Both the position numbers and the translations under genes were made by a program. From Pseudomonadota bacterium (lineage in GTDB: Bacteria; Pseudomonadota; Alphaproteobacteria; Rhizobiales; Xanthobacteraceae): a DNA stretch of 64,000 nucleotides. The DNA is taken from assembly GCA_023422775.1 (NCBI GenBank), contig JAFAGM010000044.1, forward strand, positions 1 through 64,000, in the 5' to 3' direction. Shown here in pieces: positions 53,799-61,223 of the stretch (the stretch's first letter is position 1; each line of letters starts with the position of its first letter). A model generated the notes under the pieces. That model did no database searches and was not told where the DNA came from. It worked only from the letters and a program-made list of their open reading frames with translations.

Positions 53799-54638
53799 AT
53801 GCGTCTCAAGACGCTGCTCGGCGACCATCCCTGTACGGCTGCGCTGAAGAACGGTTCGGTCAGATCCGATCTGGTCGAGTTCGATTTCGCGGAATATTCG
53901 CCGACCAACAAGGGCTTCAAGCCGATGGTCCGCGAAGGCGCGTTCGACGTCTCGGAAATGGCCATCGTCACCTACCTGATGGCGAAATCCTTTGGAAAGC
54001 CGATGGTGCTGCTGCCGGATGTGGTGCTGGCGCGGTTTCAGCATGGGCATGCGCTGTACAACGCGAAGGCCGGGACACTCGCGCCGCACGATCTCAACAA
54101 CAGGCGCGTCGGCATCCGTTCCTTCACCACCACGACCGGCGCGTGGCTGCGCGGCATCCTCGCCAACGACCATGGCATCGATCTCGATTCGATCGACTGG
54201 ATCACGTACGAGGACGCCCATGTCGCCGAATTCACCGATACGACCAGGCGTGCGCCCGCGGGCAAGCAGGTCATCCAGATGCTGATCGACGGCGAACTCG
54301 ATGCGGTGCTCGGCGAAAAATCCGATCATCCCGATCTCAAGCCCTTGTTTGCCGACGTCGCCGCCGAGGAGGAGGCGTGGTTCGGCAAGCACAAGGTCGT
54401 TCCGGTCAATCATATGGTGGTGGTGAGCCATGCATTGTCGGAACAGCATCCCGACGCCGTGCGCGAGGTTCACCGGATGCTTGCAGCATCAGCCGCGGCT
54501 TCCGCGCCAGGCCTTGGTTCGGTTGAAACGAGGCGCTCGCTGGAATTGATCATCGACTACAGCGCGCAGCAGAAGCTCATTCCGCGCCCGTTCACCGTGG
54601 ACGAGTTGTTCAACGATGTAACGCGGGCGCTCTGGTAG
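53799..54638 (+). CDS. 4,5-dihydroxyphthalate decarboxylase-like protein
   Basis: 279 residues resembling the periplasmic-binding-like fold of Pht5-type 4,5-dihydroxyphthalate decarboxylases. No signal peptide is present, so it is cytoplasmic. Recognisable segments include the TTTTGAWLRGILANDHGID stretch, a region about Gly-Lys-Gln-Val-Ile-Gln and KVVPVNHMVVV. The phthalate pathway makes protocatechuate from this substrate. Activity in this host is unproven; a related binding protein without decarboxylation is possible. The ATG at 53799 is preferred to 53772. Confidence 0.65.
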   Translation: MRLKTLLGDHPCTAALKNGSVRSDLVEFDFAEYSPTNKGFKPMVREGAFDVSEMAIVTYLMAKSFGKPMVLLPDVVLARFQHGHALYNAKAGTLAPHDLNNRRVGIRSFTTTTGAWLRGILANDHGIDLDSIDWITYEDAHVAEFTDTTRRAPAGKQVIQMLIDGELDAVLGEKSDHPDLKPLFADVAAEEEAWFGKHKVVPVNHMVVVSHALSEQHPDAVREVHRMLAASAAASAPGLGSVETRRSLELIIDYSAQQKLIPRPFTVDELFNDVTRALW

Positions 54639-54650
54639 CACCCCGCAAGC

Positions 54651-54750
54651 TGTCATCATCCGCGAAGGCGGATGATCCAGTACTCCGAGACGTCTCGGTC
54701 GTTCTCGACGGCACGGCGTACTGGATGCCCGCCTTCGCGGGGCATGACGG
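54651..54750. repeat. Family B palindromic intergenic repeat, copy 2
   Basis: TGTCATCATCCGCGAAGGCG and CCAGTACTCCG on the left mirror CGGCGTACTGG and CGCCTTCGCGGGGCATGACG on the right. It is inserted between the decarboxylase-like and dioxygenase genes of the island and supplies false N-terminal codons to the latter's frame. Confidence 0.82.
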
Positions 54751-54782
54751 ACCGAGAAAATTCAACGATCAGGAGCAACACA

Positions 54783-55733
54783 ATGACCCCCGAGCCGATC
54801 TTCGATCTCGCCCATCTCGGCCACATGGAACTGCTGACGCCGAAGCCGGACGAGAGCCTGAAATTCTTCGTCGACATCATGGGCATGACGGTCAGCGGCC
54901 GAAAGGGAGAGTCGGTCTACCTGCGCGGCTGGGACGATTACGAGCGCTATTCGCTCAAACTGACGGCGTCGAAAACCTCGGGCATGGAGCACATGGCGCT
55001 GCGCGCGCGTAGCCCGCAGGCGCTGGAGCGCCGGGTCGCCGCGCTGAAGGGCTCCGGCTTCGACATCGGCTGGACCGAGGGCGACATGGGGCAGGGGCCG
55101 GCATTCCGCTGCCGCGACCCGGACGGCCACATCGTCGAACTCTATTACGAGACCGAGTGGTACCAGGCTCCATCAGAACTCAGGCCCGCGCTGAAGAACC
55201 AGGCCCAGCGGTTTCCGGCGCGCGGCGTCAATGTCCGCAGGCTCGATCACCTCAACTGCCTCGCCGTGGACATCAAGGCCAACCGGCTGTTCTTCGAAAA
55301 CTATCTCGGCCTGCGCACCACCGAACAGATCGTGCTCAACGACGGCACGGAAGCCGCGATGTGGATGACGATGTCGAACAAGAGCTACGACTTCGCCTAC
55401 ACCCGCGACCACTACGGCAAGCACGGCCGCTTCCATCACGTCACCTACGCGCTCGACAGCCGCGAGGAGATCTTGCGCGCCGCCGATATCTTTCTCGAGA
55501 ACGGCGTGCACATCGAGACCGGCCCGCACAAGCACGCGATCCAGCAGACCTTCTTCCTCTACGTCTATGAACCCGGCGGCAACCGCGTCGAGGTCGCCAA
55601 TGCCGGCGCCCGCCTCATCCTTGCGCCCGACTGGAAGCCGATCGTGTGGACCGAGGAAGAGCGCAAGAAGGGGCAGGCGTGGGGGCTGAAGACGATCGAG
55701 TCGTTCCACACCCACGGCACGCCGCCGGTGTGA
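54783..55733 (+). CDS. Two-domain extradiol ring-cleavage dioxygenase (catechol 2,3-dioxygenase family)
   Basis: 316 residues with tandem VOC domains, the type I extradiol layout. The iron ligands are in the C-terminal domain: His in RLDHLNCLAVD, His in RFHHVTYALD and Glu in NRVEVANAG. A conserved Tyr is in FLYVYEPGG. It cleaves a catecholic ring next to the hydroxyl pair; the native substrate is unknown. CAGGAG lies upstream of the ATG at 54783; the longer frame from 54672 runs through a family B repeat and is rejected. Confidence 0.9.
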   Translation: MTPEPIFDLAHLGHMELLTPKPDESLKFFVDIMGMTVSGRKGESVYLRGWDDYERYSLKLTASKTSGMEHMALRARSPQALERRVAALKGSGFDIGWTEGDMGQGPAFRCRDPDGHIVELYYETEWYQAPSELRPALKNQAQRFPARGVNVRRLDHLNCLAVDIKANRLFFENYLGLRTTEQIVLNDGTEAAMWMTMSNKSYDFAYTRDHYGKHGRFHHVTYALDSREEILRAADIFLENGVHIETGPHKHAIQQTFFLYVYEPGGNRVEVANAGARLILAPDWKPIVWTEEERKKGQAWGLKTIESFHTHGTPPV

Positions 55734-55774
55734 CCATTCTCTTTGACCTGCCATTCTCGCGTGGGGCGGCGGGT

Positions 55775-55796
55775 TAAAGAGAACCCGTCCTACGCA
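55775..55796 (+). repeat. Left arm of an inverted repeat flanking the acyl-CoA dehydrogenase gene
   Basis: Reads TAAAGAGAACC, then C-G-T-CCTACGCA. Its inverted partner (two mismatches in 22) is at 57039-57060, enclosing about 1.25 kb with one gene. This could be a pair of dispersed repeats or the ends of a small mobile unit. Confidence 0.6.
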
Positions 55797-55869
55797 GGCG
55801 GGTCCTATTGCCCGGGTTCGATCCGTTGGCCTATATGCGGCTTCGAAGCCGACCGGAGTATCCGCATTC

Positions 55870-57030
55870 ATGACCAATCGAGCCGACGCCGTTGCCGCAA
55901 AGATCGAGGCTTTCATCCGCACCGAGGTGATCCCCTACGAGAAGGATCCGCGCACCGGTCCGCACGGCCCGAGCGACGAACTGGTGCAGGAACTGCGCGA
56001 CAAGGCGCGCAAGGCCGGCGTCCTGACGCCGCATATCCTCCCCGATGGATCGCATCTGACCCAGCGCGAGACCGCGATTGCCCTGATCAGGACCGGTCTC
56101 TCGCCGCTGGGGCCGCTTGCTTGCAATACGATGGCGCCCGACGAGGGCAACATGTATCTGCTCGGCAAGGTTGGAAGCGCCGAGCAGAAGGCGCGCTTTC
56201 TCGAGCCGCTGGTATCGGGCAAAGCGCGTTCGGCGTTCTTCATGACCGAGCCGGCGGAGGCGGGCGGCGCAGGATCCGATCCGTCGATGATGCAGACCAC
56301 GTGCCGGCTGGACGGCAATCACTGGGTCATCAACGGACGAAAGAAGTTCATCACCGGGGCCGAAGGCGCTCGCGTCGGCATCGTCATGGCGAAGTCGGAC
56401 GACGGCGCGTGCATGTTCCTCGTCGACCTGCAGGACGCTGCGATCCGCACGGTGCGCGTGCTGGACACGATCGACAGCTCGATGCCCGGCGGACACGCCG
56501 AAATCGAAATCGAGAACCTTCGCGTATCCGCCGACCAGATGCTCGGCGCGTCAGGCGAGGGCTTCAAATATGCGCAAATCCGCCTCAGCCCGGCGCGCCT
56601 GTCGCACTGCATGCGCTGGCTGGGCCTTGCGATCCGCGCCAACGAGATCGCCACCGACTATGCCTGCCGCCGCCACGCGTTCGGAAAGCCGCTGGTGGAT
56701 CACGAAGGCGTCGGTTTCATGCTGGCGGAGAACCTGATCGACCTGAAACAGTCGGAACTGATGATCGACTGGTGCGCGGGCGTGCTCGACACCGGTTCGC
56801 TCGGGACGGCCGAGAGTTCGATGGCCAAGGTTGCGGTCTCGGAAGCCTTGATGCGGGTCGCCGATCGCTGCGTGCAGGTGATGGGAGGCACCGGCGTCTC
56901 GACCGAGACCATCGTCGAGCAGGCCTTCCGCGAGATCCGCGCCTTCCGCATCTATGATGGCCCGACCGAAGTCCACAAATGGTCGCTCGCCAAGAAGATC
57001 AAGCGCGACTGGAAATCCGAACAGCATTGA
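55870..57030 (+). CDS. Acyl-CoA dehydrogenase family flavoprotein
   Basis: 386 residues of the acyl-CoA dehydrogenase fold. Motifs: FFMTEPAEAGGAGSDPSMM (FAD/substrate region), INGRKKFITGAE, and the C-terminal VMGGTGVSTETIVEQ...REIRAFRIYDGPTEVHKWSLAKKI. It introduces a C2-C3 double bond into an acyl-CoA, passing electrons to ETF. The catalytic Glu position cannot be assigned from inspection. It is the last intact gene before a P450 relic, within a pair of inverted repeats. Confidence 0.9.
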   Translation: MTNRADAVAAKIEAFIRTEVIPYEKDPRTGPHGPSDELVQELRDKARKAGVLTPHILPDGSHLTQRETAIALIRTGLSPLGPLACNTMAPDEGNMYLLGKVGSAEQKARFLEPLVSGKARSAFFMTEPAEAGGAGSDPSMMQTTCRLDGNHWVINGRKKFITGAEGARVGIVMAKSDDGACMFLVDLQDAAIRTVRVLDTIDSSMPGGHAEIEIENLRVSADQMLGASGEGFKYAQIRLSPARLSHCMRWLGLAIRANEIATDYACRRHAFGKPLVDHEGVGFMLAENLIDLKQSELMIDWCAGVLDTGSLGTAESSMAKVAVSEALMRVADRCVQVMGGTGVSTETIVEQAFREIRAFRIYDGPTEVHKWSLAKKIKRDWKSEQH

Positions 57031-57038
57031 ACGGCAGG

Positions 57039-57060
57039 TGCGTAGGGCAGGTTCTCTTTA
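57039..57060 (-). repeat. Right arm of the inverted repeat flanking the acyl-CoA dehydrogenase gene
   Basis: Plus strand reads TGCGTAGGGCAGGTTCTCTT plus TA, the inverse complement of 55775-55796 with two mismatches. It begins 8 bp after the acyl-CoA dehydrogenase stop. Confidence 0.6.
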
Positions 57061-57074
57061 CGGATGCCTCCGCC

Positions 57075-57339
57075 TCACCTGTATGCTCGTGCGCGCAGCT
57101 ACCCACTTTATTTTGCGCTTCGTCTCGCCGGTGCAATTTTCAAAACCGCGCTACCGGCATCTGTCCTTCGGGACGGGAGTTCATTTCTGCCTCGGCCACC
57201 AGCTTGCGCGCATCGAGGCGATCTGCGCCTGCAGGCGCTGATCACACGCTGGCCCGGGCTCCTGCTCGCGGTCGAGCCATCGCAGATTGGCTGGCGACGG
57301 CGGCCCGGCATTCGCATGATCACGAGCGCTACTTCGTAA
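57075..57339 (+). pseudogene. Frameshifted C-terminal remnant of a cytochrome P450 gene
   Basis: One frame carries a weak match to the region before the heme loop and then RHLSFGTGVHFCLGHQ plus LARIEAICA, the complete heme-binding signature with the axial Cys. It meets a stop at 57239. The frame after a one-base loss near 57226-57229 continues as LQALITRWPGLLLAVEPSQI and ends RRRPGIRMI, the normal P450 C-terminus, to 57339. No N-terminal P450 sequence exists upstream. The 3' end overlaps the convergent barrel gene by 11 bp. Confidence 0.75.
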
Positions 57340-58381
57340 TCGTGTGCTTCGTTGGCGCAACCGTCGATGTCGGCGCGGCATTCGAGATGGCGAAGGTCAG
57401 CCAGACGTTCCAGCCTTCGGGGCGGTTCTCCGCGGCAAATTCCCGGTAGCCTTTCAAATTCAGATATCCCTGCTTGTCTCCGATCGGAAAGAGATAGCCG
57501 AACTGGGGGCCGAAGCCGAAAACGCGGGATTTGAATCCATCGAGAAAAGGCGCTGCGCCAATATCGTCGGTGATCTGCTGGTAGGCGTATCCGACCATGC
57601 CGACGAAGAGTTGCTTGGACAGCCAGTGCGACGCACCCCAGTCAAAATGGAAGTCGATGCCGTTCTGGTATTGCGTGGCTGTATTCTTGAAATTGTAGGT
57701 GAAGCCGCCGACGCCGGAAAATTCGATTCCCGTCATCGGGTTGAGGTAGGTGTAGCCGGCGCCGAAGTCGATGCCGCCGTGGCCGATGCCGATGTTGGAC
57801 AGGCGCCTGGAGTCGTAGGCGCCGACCGGGATGTCGCCGAATCCATAGACCATGTAGTTGTGGACGCCCTGATTCCATTTCAGCGTTACCATCGGATAGA
57901 GATCGCCGACGCCGGTCAGCGAATCCGAAATGAAGCCATTGCGTGTCGCGACGATGGGGCCGACCTGTGCGGTCAGCGTACCGGCGATGCTGGTGTCGAG
58001 GTGGCCGACGATACCGGTTACGGCGACGGCAAGCTGGCCGCCGAGCACGGGCGTCGCGAAGGTGTAGCTTGGCGATATGAACAGCAGGTCGCCACGGGCA
58101 TCGAGGTTGGCGTTGAGATTGACGCTCGCCGTCGCCGGGATCTGGCCGATCGAGATCTGGCGTGCTGCCGCAACGTTGCCGGAAGCCGAGACGCTGGTGT
58201 GATAGGCCACCGTGCCGAGCGCCCAACCGGGGACCCCCGGGGCGGCGGCCAGGCTTCCGAACAGGCCTGGCACCCAAAGAGAGACGCCGTTCTCGTCGGC
58301 CCGGGCTGCCTGGGATTGAAGCGCCAGTGCCGCTGCTGCGGCAACTGTCACCCGGCAAATATCAGAGGAAGCGATTTTCAT
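57329..58381 (-). CDS. Outer-membrane barrel protein of the phenol-degradation MetA-like (SphA) family
   Basis: 350 residues from the ATG at 58381, which has GGGAGG upstream. Signal peptide ends near QAARADE. The repetitive Gly-rich amphipathic strands (FGAGYTYLNPMTG, GFGPQFGYLFPIGDKQGYLN) and the mid-protein NYMVYGFGDIPVGAY fit the transporter-like family that accompanies aromatic-degradation genes. It may let hydrophobic substrates cross the outer membrane. Its stop overlaps the P450 relic. Confidence 0.85.
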   Translation of the reverse strand: MKIASSDICRVTVAAAAALALQSQAARADENGVSLWVPGLFGSLAAAPGVPGWALGTVAYHTSVSASGNVAAARQISIGQIPATASVNLNANLDARGDLLFISPSYTFATPVLGGQLAVAVTGIVGHLDTSIAGTLTAQVGPIVATRNGFISDSLTGVGDLYPMVTLKWNQGVHNYMVYGFGDIPVGAYDSRRLSNIGIGHGGIDFGAGYTYLNPMTGIEFSGVGGFTYNFKNTATQYQNGIDFHFDWGASHWLSKQLFVGMVGYAYQQITDDIGAAPFLDGFKSRVFGFGPQFGYLFPIGDKQGYLNLKGYREFAAENRPEGWNVWLTFAISNAAPTSTVAPTKHTITK

Positions 58382-58760
58382 CCGAACCTCCCAAAACGCG
58401 CCAGCACTGCGGCCGAGCAGATCAGAATCGAGGTCCAAAGTCTGTGGTTGTATAGCCACAGGCTACACTCAAATGAGAGCTGCTCCGAAAAATCCCCGGC
58501 TGAACAGGCCAAGCCATTGATCAGACGGTAGCGGGCTCCGCCGCCGACATAGGCGCGTTGTTGGGCGCGTGATGGATCGGTCAAGGAAGCGGACCAATTC
58601 CTGGTGCGATCTCGCTGGAGAACTGCTGCAGGCATCCGCTTCTCCGCCTTGGGCGGCACGATTGATCGGAGCTGCACGCCTCCGTAAGATTGCGTCGAGG
58701 CTGATGGCTGTCGCGTTCGACATCTCGATGCCGGAAAACGAGCACCTTTGAGGGAATCCA
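58382..58760. other. 379-bp intergenic region, barrel / HpcH-HpaI aldolase genes
   Basis: No confident gene in either direction. Two low-quality frames exist (minus 58378-58809, plus 58569-58751). A short inverted stretch TGTGG-TTGTATAG-CCACA lies near 58441-58458. Promoters of the two divergent genes are expected. Confidence 0.4.
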
Positions 58761-59543
58761 GTGCGTCCAAATCCGTTGAAACCCCGGCTGGCTGCCGGAG
58801 GCTGTGCATTCGGAACGATGACGTTCGAATTCTTCACGCCCGGCTATCCGGCGATCTGCCGCGAGGCCGGCGCCGAATTCATCCTCTACGACATGGAGCA
58901 TTCGGGCGCAGGCTTCGAGACGATGAAGGCGCAGTTCGCATTCTGCCGTGGGCTGGAGCTGGTGCCCCTCGTGCGCGTGCCCTCGGGCGACTACCACCAC
59001 ATCGCGCGCGCGCTCGACATTGGCGCGATGGGCATCATGGTGCCCATGGTCGAAACGTCCGATCAGGCGAGGGCCATCGTCGATTGCACGAAATATCCGC
59101 CGGCGGGGCGCCGCGGCGCTGCGTTCAATGTAGCGGCGCACGATGACTATTCGGGCGGGGCCGAGACCGACAAGATCGCCGGCGCGAACGCGCGCACGAT
59201 GGTGATCGCGCTGGTCGAGACCGCGACGGGCATCGCGAACGTCGATGCGATCGCGGCCGTCGATGGCGTCGACGTGGTCTGGCTCGGCCACTACGACCTG
59301 ACGAATTTCATGGGCATCCCGGGGCAATTCGACAATCCGAAATTCCATGCCGCTGTCGAAAGCCTGGTCGAGGCCTGCGGGAAACACGGCAAGACGCCGG
59401 GCTTTCTCGCCGGCGACGAGAGGTGGGCATCAGACTTTCGCGCCAGGGGCTTTCGCATGATCGCCTACGGCGTGGACACGCTGCTGATGCAGCGCGCGCT
59501 CGCGGACGGCATCAGGCTCCTGCAGGGGACTTTGACGAAGTAG
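58761..59543 (+). CDS. HpcH/HpaI aldolase family protein
   Basis: 260 residues of the HpcH/HpaI class II pyruvate aldolase fold: FILYDMEHSGAGFETM (catalytic His and Asp region), GIMVPMVETSDQAR, VIALVETATGIANVDAI (metal Glu) and VVWLGHYDLTNFMG. Family members split 4-hydroxy-2-oxo acids or act on related keto acids at the end of aromatic pathways. Begins at GTG with GAGGGAA 5 bp upstream. Likely a downstream enzyme of the island, though its substrate is not predictable. Confidence 0.87.
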   Translation: MRPNPLKPRLAAGGCAFGTMTFEFFTPGYPAICREAGAEFILYDMEHSGAGFETMKAQFAFCRGLELVPLVRVPSGDYHHIARALDIGAMGIMVPMVETSDQARAIVDCTKYPPAGRRGAAFNVAAHDDYSGGAETDKIAGANARTMVIALVETATGIANVDAIAAVDGVDVVWLGHYDLTNFMGIPGQFDNPKFHAAVESLVEACGKHGKTPGFLAGDERWASDFRARGFRMIAYGVDTLLMQRALADGIRLLQGTLTK

Positions 59544-59590
59544 GCGCGAAGGCGATGTTTCAGGCGCCGGCAGCGCCTGGTGCAGGGACG

Positions 59591-60073
59591 CTACGAGATC
59601 GCGATGATCTCGAGCTCCTGGCCGGATGTATCGACGACATCTCCGACAGCTTTGCCCATCAGGGACCTGGCCACCGGCGACACGAAGGAAATGGAGCCGG
59701 CCTTGGGATCCGCCTCGTCCTCGCCGACGATGCAGTATTTCTGCACGCGCCCGTCGTCGCGCCGGAAGGTTACGGTGCTCCCGAAGGCAACCGTGTCATT
59801 CGAGGTGGAGTTCGCGATGACCTGGGCCGACCGGACTCTCGCCGAGAAGTAGCGCACATCGCGCAACGGCGTCGCCGACTGCCGCCGCCGTTCGTTTACG
59901 TCCTCGATCTTCTGCGCCGCGTCGTACGTCTCGCGCGCCTGCTGCAACTGCAGTTCCAGCGCCTTCAATCCCGCTTCCGTAACAAGGTTCGGATGAGGTG
60001 AAATCGGCCGGTCGGGCAGCAGCGTCTCCGCCGCCGTCTCGGCACTGTCTTCCTTGGTGAAGGCAACGCTCAA
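59591..60073 (-). CDS. GreA/GreB-family transcript cleavage factor
   Basis: 160 residues ending in the GreA/GreB C-terminal FKBP-like domain (VTFRRDDGRVQKYCIVGEDEADPKAGSISFVSPVARSLMGKAVGD). The N-terminal coiled coil is present (TEAGLKALELQLQQARETYDAAQ), with an extra about 30-residue leader region. The TTG at 60073 is chosen: AAAGGAG lies 7 bp upstream, and the frame beyond overlaps the adjacent tRNA. It may be an accessory Gre-like factor distinct from the housekeeping greA. Confidence 0.82.
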   Translation of the reverse strand: MSVAFTKEDSAETAAETLLPDRPISPHPNLVTEAGLKALELQLQQARETYDAAQKIEDVNERRRQSATPLRDVRYFSARVRSAQVIANSTSNDTVAFGSTVTFRRDDGRVQKYCIVGEDEADPKAGSISFVSPVARSLMGKAVGDVVDTSGQELEIIAIS

Positions 60074-60134
60074 GCTCAGACTCCTTTCAGGCGAGCCACC
60101 CAAGCTTTCGGAATTGCTGCGCTTTTTTCGCGTC

Positions 60135-60208
60135 TGGCTGGGGAACCTGGATTCGAACCAAGACAAACAGAGTCAGAGTCTGTTGTGCTACCGTTACACC
60201 ATTCCCCA
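60135..60208 (-). tRNA. tRNA-Gln (anticodon CTG)
   Basis: 74 nt including an encoded CCA end. Acceptor stem TGGGGAA pairs with TTCCCCA; anticodon loop CTCTGAC gives CTG (60174-60176 on the plus strand); the T arm is TTGGTTCGAATCCAG. All stems close. It lies between the Gre-like gene and a TetR gene. Confidence 0.95.
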
Positions 60209-60399
60209 AGAATTGCTCAATGACATCAACACATTAGATGGATGTCCGGGCAATCGGCTGGAGCGGGATCATGCAAATCGCCGCCTTCGCTGGTGCGCCG
60301 TTCTACTCGCTCGGTCCGGGCTTTGGCAAGCGCGGAAGGAGGGGTGTTTTGGACGAAAAGGCGGGCCTGTTCCAGCGCCGGGGCAGGGCGCTCCGGACG

Positions 60400-61074
60400 T
60401 CACCGCTTGCGCGATGCCTTCGCCGTCGCAGCCGTCATCTCGGCCTGCAGCAGAAGCAACAGGCAATTGCTGAGCCGATCTTCCATCTCCCCATCATGAA
60501 CGGATAGCGGCCCGGGGTCGTTGAGGATGGCGTTGATCAGCGTTCCCAGCACGACCTGAAAGCCGAAGCCGATGGCGCGCGTCTTTGCCGCCTTGCGGCC
60601 GTTTCCCATGGCCCGAAGCAGAATTGGCGTGGCGCTGGCCACGTTGGCGCGCGCCAGTGACTTGAAGGTGGACCATCGGTCCGGCCTTGTATCGTCATGC
60701 TGGAGCGCGGCGCGCAGCACGCCTTCATGGTTGCGTATCCAGACGATGGTTCCGCGGACGAGGAGGCGGCTGAGTTCGGGCAAGGTGGCATCGCGCAGAC
60801 GCTTGTCCTCCTTCATCCGTGACAGCCTGCTTTCGCCGTCGCGCGCGGCAAGCGCCATCAGGGCGTTGAAATAGGCGTCCTTGCTCTCGAACCGGCTGTA
60901 GAAGGCGCCCACGGTGACGCCGACCTGCCGGCACAGCGCCTCGATCGACAGTTCCGAAAGGCTATGCGTGCGCAACAGCTCCGCGCCGGCCGCAAGCAGC
61001 GCGGCCGTGGTCTCGCGGCTGCGCTTCTGGCGCGACGGGGTCACGCCGGGAAGGTCGAGTTCGGCCGATCGCAT
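60400..61074 (-). CDS. TetR family transcriptional regulator
   Basis: 224 residues: an N-terminal HTH (ETTAALLAAGAELLRTHSLSELSIEALCRQVGVTVGAFYSRFESKDAYF-type, with SRFESKDAYF being typical) and a variable C-terminal domain. Divergent from an arylsulfatase gene, with a palindromic operator 33 bp upstream of its own start. It most likely regulates the sulfatase; the inducer is unknown. Confidence 0.9.
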   Translation of the reverse strand: MRSAELDLPGVTPSRQKRSRETTAALLAAGAELLRTHSLSELSIEALCRQVGVTVGAFYSRFESKDAYFNALMALAARDGESRLSRMKEDKRLRDATLPELSRLLVRGTIVWIRNHEGVLRAALQHDDTRPDRWSTFKSLARANVASATPILLRAMGNGRKAAKTRAIGFGFQVVLGTLINAILNDPGPLSVHDGEMEDRLSNCLLLLLQAEMTAATAKASRKR

Positions 61075-61106
61075 CGTGAACTTGCATCTCCATCCGAAGT
61101 AATCAT

Positions 61107-61128
61107 AATCATAATTCGGATTATGATT
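61107..61128. promoter_or_regulatory. Palindromic operator between TetR and arylsulfatase genes
   Basis: AATCATAA-N6-TTATGATT, a perfect 8-bp inverted repeat in an AT-rich stretch, with an extra AATCAT half-site at 61101. It sits 33 bp from the TetR start and 96 bp from the sulfatase start. Confidence 0.7.
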
Positions 61129-61223
61129 TTTGGCAACGTGGCTGCCGTGGCGCAAGCGCTCGCATGGCCACCGCCGGCGGGTCTTGCGGATCAACCGCGG
61201 CCGCATCTGCAAGGGAGGAAGGC

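Noticed and set aside
54672..54782. N-terminal extension of the dioxygenase frame
   Set aside because: These codons are part of a family B repeat; the start with CAGGAG at 54783 fits the protein family.
55807..55830. GGGTTCGATCC T-arm-like sequence suggesting a tRNA
   Set aside because: The flanking bases cannot form a T stem or acceptor stem and there is no anticodon arm.
58378..58809. 143-residue minus-strand frame before the HpcH/HpaI aldolase
   Set aside because: No ribosome binding site, no recognisable domain, and it overlaps the starts of two convincing genes.
61164..61223. Upstream start for the arylsulfatase
   Set aside because: The AAGGGAGGAA site immediately before 61224 and family similarity favour the later ATG.
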